64,000 nucleotides of DNA from Geothrix oryzae (GTDB taxonomy: Bacteria; Acidobacteriota; Holophagae; Holophagales; Holophagaceae). The stretch covers positions 1,426,001 to 1,490,000 of the forward strand of contig NZ_AP027079.1 in assembly GCF_030295385.1 (NCBI RefSeq). Reading direction: 5' to 3'. Under the pieces are notes generated by a model. The model did no database searches, was not told where the DNA came from, and was given only the letters and a program-made list of their open reading frames with translations. The translations under genes were made by a program, and so were the position numbers. Every line of letters starts with the position of its first letter. Positions within the stretch are counted from its first letter, which is position 1. Below are positions 18,603-27,168 of the stretch, one piece after another.

Positions 18603-19541
18603 TCAGGCTGAAAAAAGGCCCGACTCCAGAGAGCTGGGATCCGGCCAGGGAGCCTCCAGCGCTGCCTCGGCGGCAGCCAGGAGCTCTGCTTCCAGTCGGG
18701 TGGTGAGATCGGGTTCGGGAATCCAGCCTTGCTGGTTCAGCCAGGCCACGAAGCGGGGCAGGGGATCCTTGGCTTCCCACTCCGCCAGGAGCTGCGGATC
18801 CACATAGCGCTGATCGTCATGCTCGGCGTGTCCCTTCATGCGGAAGGTCTCGCAGACGAGGAAGACCGGGCCGTCGCCCTCCAGGCAACGCTGCCGGGCC
18901 TGAACGGCGGCCTCGTAGACCGCCGAGGCGTCGTTGCCGTCCACGGTGAGGGTGAAGGCGCCCTGGGCGCGCAGCGACATGCCGCCGGCCATCTGGCGGT
19001 CGGGGGGCGTGGAAAAGGCGTAGCCATTGGCTTCACCCACCACGATCAGAGGCAGCTTCTGCACCACGGCGAAATTGAGCCCCTCGTAGAAGGCGCCGGT
19101 GGAGCTGCCGCCGTCGCCGATCCAGGTCATGGCCACGCGTCGCTCGCCCTTCTGCCGGAAGGACAGCGCCACGCCCGCCATCACGGGGATGAGGGCCCCG
19201 AGCATGGAGGTGGGGGCGATGATCCCCCGCGCCACCGAGCCGAAATGGTTGTTGTGCTCGCGGCCGCCCGAAGGGCTGGTGGCGCGGCCCAGGTACTGCA
19301 GGAAGATCTCCTCCGGCGTCACGCCGCGGACGAACATGGATCCCAGGTTGCGGATCATCGGGGCGATGACATCATCCGGGCCCAGGGCCATGGCCGTGGC
19401 GCAGGCCGTGGCTTCCTGGCCCAGGCTGCGGTAGACGCTCCCGAGGGTCTGGCCCTGGCGGAAGAGCTTCACCAGGCGCTCCTCCGTGAGCCGGGTGAGC
19501 AGCATGGCCTCGTGAAGGCGCAGGGCGGTGTCGCGGTCCAT
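18603..19541 (-). CDS. 2-oxoacid dehydrogenase E1 alpha subunit (TPP-dependent)
   Basis: 312 residues of the pyruvate/branched-chain 2-oxoacid dehydrogenase E1-alpha family. The thiamine-diphosphate motif runs from GDGGSSTGAFYEGLNFA to the Asn in EANGYAFS (GDG-x~28-N). The phosphorylation-loop-like region is FRMKGHAEHDD. The usual partners (E1 beta, E2, E3) are absent: the neighbours are a chemoreceptor and, divergently, a GNAT enzyme. Either the other subunits are encoded elsewhere or the protein pairs with a remote beta subunit. Which oxoacid it uses cannot be told from sequence. Confidence 0.88.
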   Translation of the reverse strand: MDRDTALRLHEAMLLTRLTEERLVKLFRQGQTLGSVYRSLGQEATACATAMALGPDDVIAPMIRNLGSMFVRGVTPEEIFLQYLGRATSPSGGREHNNHFGSVARGIIAPTSMLGALIPVMAGVALSFRQKGERRVAMTWIGDGGSSTGAFYEGLNFAVVQKLPLIVVGEANGYAFSTPPDRQMAGGMSLRAQGAFTLTVDGNDASAVYEAAVQARQRCLEGDGPVFLVCETFRMKGHAEHDDQRYVDPQLLAEWEAKDPLPRFVAWLNQQGWIPEPDLTTRLEAELLAAAEAALEAPWPDPSSLESGLFSA

Positions 19542-19558
19542 GAGGGTAGGATAATCGG

Positions 19559-20041
19559 ATGCTGACCCTCCGTCCCGCCGTTCCCGCCGACGCCCCGCTG
19601 ATCCTCCATTACATCCGCGAACTGGCGGAGTACGAGCGGGAACCGGAGGCGGCCGTGGCCACGGAGGCCGACCTCCACCGCTGGGCCTTCTCGGAGCATC
19701 CTCTGGTGAAGGTGACCATGGCCGAGTGGGCCGGCGAGCCTGCCGGATTCGCCCTCTGGTTCCTGAACTTCAGCACCTGGGAGGGCAAGCCCGGCATCTA
19801 CCTCGAGGATCTGTTCGTGCGCCCGGCCTTCCGGGGCAAGGGCATCGGCAAGGCCCTGTTGCAGCACCTCGCGGCCCTGGCGGTGAAGGAGGGCTGGACG
19901 CGCTTCGTCTGGCAGGTGCTGGACTGGAACACGCCGGCCATCGAGTTCTACGAAGCCCACGGGGCCAAAGTCATGCGGCCCTGGCTCACCTGTCGGGTCG
20001 AGGGTGAGGCCCTCGCCAGGCTGGCCGAAGGCGCCGGCTGA
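19559..20041 (+). CDS. GNAT family N-acetyltransferase (diamine acetyltransferase-like)
   Basis: 160 residues. Acetyl-CoA-dependent N-acetyltransferase fold: beta strand LTLRPAVPADAPLI, then DLFVRPAFRGKGIGKALLQHL with the R/Q-x-x-G-x-G/A acetyl-CoA loop, and the C-terminal NTPAIEFYEAHGA. The order FALWFLNFSTWEGKPGIYLEDLFV is typical of the spermidine/diamine acetyltransferase-like subgroup, suggesting a polyamine or amine substrate. The stop codon shares one base with the start of the downstream cca gene (TGATG), so translation is coupled. Confidence 0.88.
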   Translation: MLTLRPAVPADAPLILHYIRELAEYEREPEAAVATEADLHRWAFSEHPLVKVTMAEWAGEPAGFALWFLNFSTWEGKPGIYLEDLFVRPAFRGKGIGKALLQHLAALAVKEGWTRFVWQVLDWNTPAIEFYEAHGAKVMRPWLTCRVEGEALARLAEGAG

Positions 20042-21396
20042 TGTGGGAACCCCTGCTGCGCCTGAAGGCGGCCCTGGGCCCCGAGGCGGAGCTGGTGGTC
20101 GTGGGGGGCGCCGTCCGGGATGAGCTGCTGGGGCGCCCCCATGCCGACTGGGATCTGGCGACGAAGCTGCTGCCCCGGGCCGTGATGGCCCGGGCCCAGG
20201 CCGCGGGGCTCCGCGCCATCCCCACCGGCCTCCAGCACGGCACGGTGACGGTGCTGCTGGAGGACCGTCCCGTCGAGATCACGACCTTCCGCAGCGACGG
20301 CGACTACCTGGACGGGCGCCATCCCGATTCGGTGCGGCTGGGCGTCACCTTGAACGAGGATCTCTCCCGGCGCGATTTCACCATCAACGCCATGGCCCTT
20401 CCCGTGGGGGGCGGCGATCTGGTCGATCCCTTCGGCGGCCAGCGGGATCTCGAGTCCCGGATCATCCGGGCCGTGGGCGCGCCCCTGCAGCGGTTCGCGG
20501 AGGACGGCCTGCGCACGCTGCGGGCCTGCCGCTTTGCGGCCCAGCTGGGCTTCGATGTGGAGGTCGCCACCCTCGAGGCCATTTCCGAACGGCTGGCCGT
20601 GGCCCGAAAGGTATCCGTGGAGCGGGTCTGCACGGAGTTCACCAAGCTGCTCTGCGGCGCGGAACCCCATCGCGGGCTGGACCTCCTGGCCCGGACGGGG
20701 CTGCTGGACCTCTGGCTGCCCGAGCTCCGGCCCATGCTCGGGTGCGGTCAGAACCGCCATCACCGCTTCGATGTGTGGACCCACACCCTGGAGACGGCCC
20801 GCCTGGTTCCGGCGGAACCCGGACTGCGCTGGGCGGCCCTGCTGCACGATGTCGGCAAGCCCGGCGCGCGCGCGCTCGGGCCGGACGGCGAGATCCACTT
20901 CCATGATCACGAGCGCCAGTCGCTGGAGATCGCAGCGAGGATCCTGGGGCGCCTGAAGGTCGCCCAGGCTTTGCAGAAGGATGTGCTCGCCCTGGTGCGG
21001 CATCACGGCGCCCATCCCCTGGCGGAATGGAGCGATGCGGCCTGCCGGCGCTTCCTGCGGCGCCTGTCGGAGGATGGCCTCGACCTGGCGCGCTGGGCGG
21101 CCTTCCGCCTGGCCGATCAACGCGCCAAGGGGATGGATCTGGCGGCCCGGGAGCTAGACCACGCGGCCATCTTGAGCCGCCTGGAGGCGCTGGCCGCGGC
21201 TTCGCCGCCCCTGTCCGTGAAGGCGCTCGCCCTGGACGGCGCGGCCCTCATGCGCCTGGCGGGCCGGGGGGGCGGCCCTTGGCTGGGAGAGCTTCAGAGG
21301 CAGCTGCTCGAGGCCGTCGTCGAGGAGCCCGCCCTCAACGCGCCCGAAGCTTTGGCGGAGCTGGCGAAACAGAAGCTCATGGCGGGCGGGTTCTAA
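20041..21396 (+). CDS. cca: CCA-adding tRNA nucleotidyltransferase with HD domain
   Basis: 451 residues. Adds or repairs the 3' CCA of tRNAs. Class II nucleotidyltransferase signatures: GGAVRDELLGR, catalytic DWD, EITTFR, SRRDFTINAMA, and the ARFAAQLGF-type motif (here ACRFAAQLGF). A C-terminal HD phosphohydrolase domain is present (LLHDVGKPG, HDHERQS, VRHHG), as in E. coli-type enzymes that also have phosphatase activity. It could instead be a poly(A) polymerase; the two cannot be separated reliably by eye. Because tRNA-Thr in this window already encodes CCA, repair would be its main role for that tRNA. Confidence 0.92.
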   Translation: MWEPLLRLKAALGPEAELVVVGGAVRDELLGRPHADWDLATKLLPRAVMARAQAAGLRAIPTGLQHGTVTVLLEDRPVEITTFRSDGDYLDGRHPDSVRLGVTLNEDLSRRDFTINAMALPVGGGDLVDPFGGQRDLESRIIRAVGAPLQRFAEDGLRTLRACRFAAQLGFDVEVATLEAISERLAVARKVSVERVCTEFTKLLCGAEPHRGLDLLARTGLLDLWLPELRPMLGCGQNRHHRFDVWTHTLETARLVPAEPGLRWAALLHDVGKPGARALGPDGEIHFHDHERQSLEIAARILGRLKVAQALQKDVLALVRHHGAHPLAEWSDAACRRFLRRLSEDGLDLARWAAFRLADQRAKGMDLAARELDHAAILSRLEALAAASPPLSVKALALDGAALMRLAGRGGGPWLGELQRQLLEAVVEEPALNAPEALAELAKQKLMAGGF

Positions 21397-21407
21397 ATCA
21401 TCCGGAT

Positions 21408-21899
21408 TCAGATCCGCTCGATCAGCACCACGGCCTGGGCGGCCAGGCCCTCGCCCCGGCCGGTGAAGCCCAGCTTCTCCGTCGTGGTGGCCTTCACATT
21501 CAGGGCCTCGGCGGCAAGGCCGAGCAGTGGCGCGATGCGCCCGCGCATGCGCTCGCGGTGGGGGCCGATCTTGGGGCGTTCGCCGATGAGGCAGACATCG
21601 GCGTTCACGACGCGCCAGCCGCGTTCGGAGAGATCCCCCATCACGCGTCGGAGCAGCTGGGCGGAGTCTGCCCCCCGGTAGGCGGGATCGGTATCGGGGA
21701 AATGCTGGCCGATGTCGCCGAGGCCCGCCGCTCCGAGCAGGGCATCCATCAGCGCATGGATCATCACATCCGCGTCGCTGTGTCCCGCGAGGCCGCGGTC
21801 ATGGGGGACTTCGCAGCCCATGAGCACCAGGGGACGCCCGTCTTCCGGGGCGGCGAAGCGGTGGACATCGAAACCCTGGCCGATCCGGAGGCCGGTCAT
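21408..21899 (-). CDS. ispF: 2-C-methyl-D-erythritol 2,4-cyclodiphosphate synthase
   Basis: 163 residues. Fifth step of the MEP isoprenoid pathway; it cyclises CDP-ME 2-phosphate to MEcPP. The metal ligands are visible in GFDVHRF (Asp and His) and SDADVMIHALMDALLG (His). FPDTDPAY and the C-terminal ATTTEKLGFTGRGEGLAAQA are also canonical. The start overlaps the stop of the histidine kinase gene by 4 bases (ATGA). No ispD is adjacent; the pairing with a sensor kinase is unusual. Confidence 0.96.
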   Translation of the reverse strand: MTGLRIGQGFDVHRFAAPEDGRPLVLMGCEVPHDRGLAGHSDADVMIHALMDALLGAAGLGDIGQHFPDTDPAYRGADSAQLLRRVMGDLSERGWRVVNADVCLIGERPKIGPHRERMRGRIAPLLGLAAEALNVKATTTEKLGFTGRGEGLAAQAVVLIERI

Positions 21900-23422
21900 G
21901 CGGGCCCCGCGCCCAGGTTGCGGTGCTCGCCCGTGGATTGTTCGGAGATCTTGATCGCGCCGGTGATCGGGTGGTCGGGAAGCAGAATGATGACTTCGGT
22001 GCCCATGCCTTCCTCGCTGACGAACTCCAGGGTACCGCCATGCTCCTCGACGATCTTCTTCACGGTGGCCATGCCGAGTCCCGTCCCCTTCTTCTTCCCG
22101 TAGCTGAAGAAGGGCTCGAAGATCCGCTTGATCACACGCTTGGGGATGCCCTTGCCCCGATCACGCACGCGGATCTGGACACCGCCGGTGACCTGGGTCC
22201 AGGACACCAGCACCTCGCCCGTCATGTCGGTGGTGGCATCCAGCGCATTGGCCAGCAGGTTCTCCATCACCCGAGTGAAGCGGCTGGGATCGAGCTTGAT
22301 CAGGCAGGGCAGGCCTTCCGCGCGGAGGGCCACGCCCATCTCGGCGGCCCGCGACATCATCGGTTCGACGATCCCCTCGAAGAAGGGCAGCAGGTCCACC
22401 GTTTCCCGGTTGGGTTCCCGGATTTTCGCGAAGTCCAGCACATCCTGGCTGAGGTGGGTGAGGCGGTCCACGCACTCCAGGATCTTCCGGCAGTGGTGGC
22501 GGACCTTGGTGTCGTCGGTGGAGAGATCGAGGAGATCCGCGTGTCCGCGGAGCACGAACAGGCCGTTCTTGAAGTCGTGGACGATGGAGCTGGCCACCTG
22601 TCCGACGGTCGCCAGCACATGACTCCGCAGGTTCTCCTCGGAGAGCCGGGTGCGTTCGATGGCGATGGCGCAGAGCGAGACGATGGCCTCGAAGGTCTCC
22701 CGGTCCGGCGGTTCGGTGATGGGGCGGCGGCTGTCGAGGTAGACCACGCCGATGCGCTTGCCCTGGAGCACCAGCGGCAGACAGAGGATGGTCTTCAGCT
22801 CCAGCCGCTGGATCGAGTGCTGGCTGAGCAGGAACTGGTCCTCGGCGACATTCAGGATCCAGACCGGGTCGCCCGTCTCGAAGACCTTGTGGACGCTCGA
22901 CATGGACAGCTGGATGTGGCCTTCCAGCTCCTGGCCCAGGTTGCGCTGCACGCGGCTGGTCAGCTCACCGTTCTCGAGGAGCATGAGGAAGCCGCGATCC
23001 GTGCCGGAAATGGAGAGCAGGCGATCCAGGGACTGCTCCAGCAGGTCCTCGAGGTCGATCTCCTGGGCCAGGAGCTGGGCCGTCTCGAGAATGGCCTGGA
23101 GATGGAGCTCGGAACTGGTCTGGTCCGTCCGCATCAGGGTCAGGGTGTAGGCCCCGTCCGCCAGGCGCAGGGGCGTCCCCGGTTCCCAGGTCACGCGCCC
23201 CAGCTGCTGGTCCTTGTAGAAGCTGCCGTGGGTGGTCTGGAGATCCTCGGCCCACCAGGCGTCGTCCTTCAGCTCCAGCCGCAGGTGGTTCCGGCTGATC
23301 ATGTTGTCGGACAGCACCACATCGCAGAGGCTCTGGCGCCCGAGGGTGACGGAACGGGTGAGCGGCACGGTGCGCTCGAACCCATGGCGGTCTCGAATCA
23401 GGAGCTGGTAGCGCTGGGCCAC
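21896..23422 (-). CDS. Cytoplasmic FHA-GAF sensor histidine kinase
   Basis: 508 residues, with no membrane segment. N-terminal FHA phosphothreonine-binding domain (residues 15-95: [34 protein letters not shown]), a GAF domain (about 130-280, [17 protein letters not shown]), then a HisKA-like dimerisation helix with the phosphoacceptor in [21 protein letters not shown] and an HATPase domain ([34 protein letters not shown]). I set the start at GTG 23422, which has GGGAG 6 bases upstream. The longer frame to an ATG at 23539 would run into ruvB. It is transcribed divergently from ruvB and coupled to ispF. The cognate response regulator is not adjacent. Confidence 0.9.
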   Translation of the reverse strand: MAQRYQLLIRDRHGFERTVPLTRSVTLGRQSLCDVVLSDNMISRNHLRLELKDDAWWAEDLQTTHGSFYKDQQLGRVTWEPGTPLRLADGAYTLTLMRTDQTSSELHLQAILETAQLLAQEIDLEDLLEQSLDRLLSISGTDRGFLMLLENGELTSRVQRNLGQELEGHIQLSMSSVHKVFETGDPVWILNVAEDQFLLSQHSIQRLELKTILCLPLVLQGKRIGVVYLDSRRPITEPPDRETFEAIVSLCAIAIERTRLSEENLRSHVLATVGQVASSIVHDFKNGLFVLRGHADLLDLSTDDTKVRHHCRKILECVDRLTHLSQDVLDFAKIREPNRETVDLLPFFEGIVEPMMSRAAEMGVALRAEGLPCLIKLDPSRFTRVMENLLANALDATTDMTGEVLVSWTQVTGGVQIRVRDRGKGIPKRVIKRIFEPFFSYGKKKGTGLGMATVKKIVEEHGGTLEFVSEEGMGTEVIILLPDHPITGAIKISEQSTGEHRNLGAGPA

Positions 23423-23537
23423 GGCATCTCCCGGGCGGGGGTCAGGGGGGAGGGACGATTGGAAATTCGGCTGCGAACCCAAGATTATCCGGCCATCGGC
23501 TGGACACAAGTGGAAGTCCCGTGAGGGAATAGAGGTC

Positions 23538-24551
23538 ATGCACCGGCACCCCGACCTCGATCCCTCCACCGGCCAGGAGGACCCCATTGAATACTCGCTG
23601 CGGCCGCAGCGACTTCAGGAATATATCGGCCAGGCTAAGGTAAAAGTCAGGTTGGAGATCGCGCTGCAGGCCGCGAAGAAGCGTGGGGATGTCCTCGACC
23701 ATGTGCTGTTGTTCGGGCCTCCGGGCTTGGGGAAGACCACCCTGGCCCATGTGCTGGCCAACGAGATGGGTGCGTCCTGCAAGGTGATCCAGGCTCCGGC
23801 GCTGGAGAAGAAGGGCGACCTGGCCGCCATCCTCACCAACCTGGAGGCCGGCGAGTTCCTCTTTATCGACGAGATCCACCGGCTGTCCGCCCCCATCGAG
23901 GAGATGCTCTACGCGGCCATGGAGGATCGCAAGCTGGACATCCTCATCGGCCAGGGTCCCAGCGCCCAGACGCTGAAAGTGGACCTCCGGCCCTTCACGA
24001 TGGTGGGGGCCACCACCCGGGCCGGGTTGATCTCGAAGCCCCTGCACGACCGCTTCGGCATGGTGCACCGCCTCGAGTTCTACACCCGCGCGGACCTGGC
24101 CATCATTGCCCGCCGGTCGGCGGACCTGCTGGGCATCCACCTCGCCACCGAAGGATCCGAGGCCATCGCCCGCCGCAGCCGGGGGACGCCCCGCATCTGC
24201 AACCGCCTACTGCGGCGCTGCCGGGACTACGCGGAAGTGAAGGGGGACGGCACCATCACCGCCGCCGCCGCGGAGGCCTGCCTAAAGCTGCACGAGGTGG
24301 ATGACCTGGGCCTCGACGCCCTGGACCGGGACTACCTCCAGGCCCTGTGCCACAAACACCGGGGCGGGCCCGTGGGCCTGCGGACGCTGGCCGCGGCTCT
24401 GGGCGAGGACGACGGCGCGCTGGAGGATCTGGTGGAGCCCTACCTCATGCAGGTGGGATTCCTGGACCGCACCCCCCAGGGCCGAAAGGCCACGGATGCA
24501 GCCTATGCCTACCTTGGCGTGAACACCGACCCGGGGCCCCTCTTCCGCTGA
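23538..24551 (+). CDS. ruvB: Holliday junction branch-migration ATPase RuvB
   Basis: 337 residues. Hexameric motor that, with RuvA, drives Holliday-junction migration in recombination repair. The N-terminal [13 protein letters not shown] is the classical opening; Walker [14 protein letters not shown], Walker [11 protein letters not shown], sensor 1 GATTRAG and arginine finger region [12 protein letters not shown] are all present. The C-terminal winged helix has [33 protein letters not shown] in outline. ruvA and ruvC are not adjacent, so it stands alone here. Confidence 0.97.
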   Translation: MHRHPDLDPSTGQEDPIEYSLRPQRLQEYIGQAKVKVRLEIALQAAKKRGDVLDHVLLFGPPGLGKTTLAHVLANEMGASCKVIQAPALEKKGDLAAILTNLEAGEFLFIDEIHRLSAPIEEMLYAAMEDRKLDILIGQGPSAQTLKVDLRPFTMVGATTRAGLISKPLHDRFGMVHRLEFYTRADLAIIARRSADLLGIHLATEGSEAIARRSRGTPRICNRLLRRCRDYAEVKGDGTITAAAAEACLKLHEVDDLGLDALDRDYLQALCHKHRGGPVGLRTLAAALGEDDGALEDLVEPYLMQVGFLDRTPQGRKATDAAYAYLGVNTDPGPLFR

Positions 24552-24565
24552 TCGAGGCCTGCAGA

Positions 24566-25045
24566 TCAGTACTTGCTCTCGAGCTTCTTGAGGTCCTTGT
24601 CCCCGGGCTTGGAGAGGGGCAGCACCCCGCCCTTGGCCGCGCCGTTCACGCCGCTGCCGGTGTTGGCATCCAGATTCCGGGTCTGGTCCTTGCGGATGCA
24701 GACACCCTGGAGGGTGCCCCCCTCGTCGACGACGAGGGAGCCCACTTCCACATCGCCTTCGACGAAGCCCGTGCCGTGGATCTCCAGGCAATCCGTGATC
24801 TTCATGGTGCCTTCCGCGCGGCCCGTCACCACCAGGTGCTTCGCGAAGATGGTGCCCTTCACCAGGCCGTTGGGGGCGATGGACACTTCGCCGGTGGAGT
24901 GGATGATCCCGTCCACGACCCCTTCGATGCGGAGGCTGTGGGCGCCGGTATGGATCTCGCCGGTCAGGGTCACTTCCTTGCCCAGCAGGGAATGGATGGC
25001 GGGGGCGGCTTCGGATTTGGACTTGCTGCTACGGAAGACGGCCAT
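24566..25045 (-). CDS. Bactofilin (polymer-forming cytoskeletal protein)
   Basis: 159 residues. Bactofilins self-assemble into filaments from a right-handed beta-helix, usually at the inner membrane. The central core (about residues 20-120) shows the repeating hydrophobic/Gly pattern of that helix (LTGEIHTGAHSLRIEGVVDG, GEVSIAPNGLVKGTIFAKHLVV, GTGFVEGDVEVGSLVV); the ends look disordered. ATG 25045 has AAGGAG 8 bases upstream. It lies 11 bases after an M23 endopeptidase gene, the same pairing seen for bactofilins that position peptidoglycan hydrolases in shape control. Confidence 0.92.
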   Translation of the reverse strand: MAVFRSSKSKSEAAPAIHSLLGKEVTLTGEIHTGAHSLRIEGVVDGIIHSTGEVSIAPNGLVKGTIFAKHLVVTGRAEGTMKITDCLEIHGTGFVEGDVEVGSLVVDEGGTLQGVCIRKDQTRNLDANTGSGVNGAAKGGVLPLSKPGDKDLKKLESKY

Positions 25046-25056
25046 GGGGCGCTCCT

Positions 25057-26028
25057 TCAGGACGGCTTGCCGAGGGCCTTCAGCCACTGCCGCTGAAGGC
25101 GGAGGTAGGGTTGGGGATTGACGGCTTTCCCGTTCCGCCGGACCTCGTAATGAAGATGGACGCCGGTTGCATTGCCCGAGCGTCCCATGGCCCCAAGGAT
25201 ATCTCCCCGGGAGACCTGCTGCCCGACTTTCACATTCAGGTGGTTCATGTGGGCGTAGAGGGTTTCCTGGTCATCCGTGTGCCGCACGCGGACGCCCCAG
25301 CCATAGCGATCCATCCACCCCGCTTCCACCACTTCGCCGTCCGCCGTGGCCTGGATGGGTGTATCCAGGACATTGCTGATGTCGATGCCCGAGTGGTAGC
25401 CCAGCAGGCCGTCGCCCGTCTCGTTGCCCCGGGAGAAGGGGCTGACGCGGACGCCGAAGCCCGAGCTCATGTAGCCGGCCGTGGGCGGAATGGAGGGTGT
25501 GTGGCTCCAGGAGCGGAGCACGGGCGCCATGCGGGCACGCACCACGGCGGCCTGCTTGGCGGTGTAATCCAGATCCTGGCGCAGCCGGGAGAGCCGTTCC
25601 CGGGCTCCGGGGGGCGGCGGCGTGGAATCGGGCTGGTTCGGCGGGGCTGGGAGGGGCGAGGCTGCCGGGGCCTTGGGGTCCAGCAGCTTGAGCAGCTCCG
25701 TGTGCTGCTGGCGGAGGGTGGCGACCTCGGCCTCCAGGGCCTGGGCCTGGTCCAGGGAAGACCGGATCAGCTGCTGCTGTTCCTGGGTTTCCTGCTGGAG
25801 GCGGCCGAAGCTCATGATCTTCTTGGTGGCCCAGAACCCGTAGCCGGAGCCGATCATGGCCAGGGCCGAGAAGCCGGCCACGCAGCCGAGGACCCAGAGC
25901 ATCGTCCGGCGGGTCAGCGACCAGCGGAAGGTGCGGTGGCTGAAGACCACCATGACCGTGAGCCACCGCATGGAATCGGGGCGGCTGGAGCGGACAGCGC
26001 GGCGGCGTTCGGGCGGTTGGCTGGACAT
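25057..26028 (-). CDS. M23 family (LytM) peptidoglycan endopeptidase, membrane anchored
   Basis: 323 residues. A cytoplasmic N-terminus leads to one TM helix (about 44-66), a periplasmic coiled coil (about 70-115, QQETQEQQQLIRSSLDQ), a proline-rich linker and a C-terminal LytM domain. Zinc ligands are in YHSGIDI (H and D) and HLHYEVRRNG (H-x-H); YAHMNHL also fits. All expected ligands are present, so it should cleave peptide cross-links rather than act as a degenerate activator. The neighbouring bactofilin probably localises it. Confidence 0.92.
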   Translation of the reverse strand: MSSQPPERRRAVRSSRPDSMRWLTVMVVFSHRTFRWSLTRRTMLWVLGCVAGFSALAMIGSGYGFWATKKIMSFGRLQQETQEQQQLIRSSLDQAQALEAEVATLRQQHTELLKLLDPKAPAASPLPAPPNQPDSTPPPPGARERLSRLRQDLDYTAKQAAVVRARMAPVLRSWSHTPSIPPTAGYMSSGFGVRVSPFSRGNETGDGLLGYHSGIDISNVLDTPIQATADGEVVEAGWMDRYGWGVRVRHTDDQETLYAHMNHLNVKVGQQVSRGDILGAMGRSGNATGVHLHYEVRRNGKAVNPQPYLRLQRQWLKALGKPS

Positions 26029-26088
26029 GGAATCCCAGCATACCTGGGAAGCCGTCGAGGATCGAATCGTCTTCTTACAACGAACGAT

Positions 26089-26994
26089 CTAGATCGGGGC
26101 CAGCATCGACTTTGAAAGCCACCATTCCAAGGCATGGCCCAAGAAAAACACGAGCCCCACAAAACTGTTCAGCGTGAAGAAAGCCTGGTCGATGCGGGAC
26201 AGGTCTCCACCCCGGACCAGCCACTGCTCCCGGGCCAGCATGGCCGCGACCGCCGCCCAGCCGATCCAGGGCAAGGCGTGGCTGCCCATCTGGAGGTTGA
26301 ACAGGGCCCAGGCCACCAGGGCCAGCCCGTGGAGGGCGCGGGACAGCCCCAGCGCCCCCGGGGTCCCCAGCCGTGCGGGCACGGAGTGGAGGCCCTTCGT
26401 GCGGTCGTAACTCTCATCCTGCAGGGCATAGAGGATGTCGAACCCCGCGGTCCAGGCCAGCACGCCACCGGACAGCCACAGGGCCGGGGCCTCGATCCGA
26501 CCCGACACCGCGATCCAGGCGCCCAGCGGCGCCCCGGCCAGCGACAGCCCCAGCACCACATGGGCCCAGGTGGTGAAGCGCTTGCAGAGCGAATAACCGA
26601 GGATGATGATCAGCGCCAGCGGCGACAGGGCCCAGGTGAGGGGGCCGAGGGCGCCGGCCGCCAGGCCGAAGAGGACGATGCCGGCGCCCATCAGCGCCAT
26701 GGCCCCGGCCTTGGAGACCCGGCCGGCAGGAAGGGCCCGGCCCGCCGTCCGCGGGTTCTCCGCATCCAGGTCCGCGTCCACCAGCCGGTTGAAGGTCATG
26801 GCCGCCGTCCGGGCACCGACCATCGCCGCCAGGATCCAGAGAATGGTCCTCAGCGGCGGCAGTCCCTGGGCGGCCCCCAGCGCGCCCAGGAAAGCAAAGG
26901 GCAGGGCGAACACGGTGTGCTCGAACTTGATCATGTCGAGCAGCTCGATGCATTGGTTGTAAACAGATGATTTGTTTTCTTGGGATGAAAACAT
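26089..26994 (-). CDS. UbiA-family polyprenyltransferase (probably menaquinone pathway)
   Basis: Multi-pass membrane prenyltransferase with both Mg/diphosphate-binding motifs: NRLVDADLD in the first half and DESYD in the second, plus about eight hydrophobic helices. The opening IKFEHTVFALPFAFLGAL is typical of the UbiA-like enzymes of the futalosine (MqnP) group, so a menaquinone precursor is the likely acceptor. The start is uncertain: I use ATG 26994. An in-frame ATG at 27114 would add 40 residues, but their codons lack the GC-rich third positions of the rest, and no good ribosome-binding site is seen for either. It follows the phosphate-type operon at 27.17 kb and may be read from it or from its own promoter. 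Confidence 0.85.
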   Translation of the reverse strand: MFSSQENKSSVYNQCIELLDMIKFEHTVFALPFAFLGALGAAQGLPPLRTILWILAAMVGARTAAMTFNRLVDADLDAENPRTAGRALPAGRVSKAGAMALMGAGIVLFGLAAGALGPLTWALSPLALIIILGYSLCKRFTTWAHVVLGLSLAGAPLGAWIAVSGRIEAPALWLSGGVLAWTAGFDILYALQDESYDRTKGLHSVPARLGTPGALGLSRALHGLALVAWALFNLQMGSHALPWIGWAAVAAMLAREQWLVRGGDLSRIDQAFFTLNSFVGLVFFLGHALEWWLSKSMLAPI

Positions 26995-27168
26995 GCGAAG
27001 GCTGCGCGAACCCGCTTCAGGCTTTCCGGTTTCCTCATCCGAGTGAGCTTTCCCGGATGGAGCGGGATTCTGGGGGTGATTGGAGTGATCCGCCGGCTTA
27101 TCCATGGGAGACATGATCCAGTGAATCGGGAGCCGTGTCTCCGGTTGGATGAAGGGCCGTTCGTCGCC

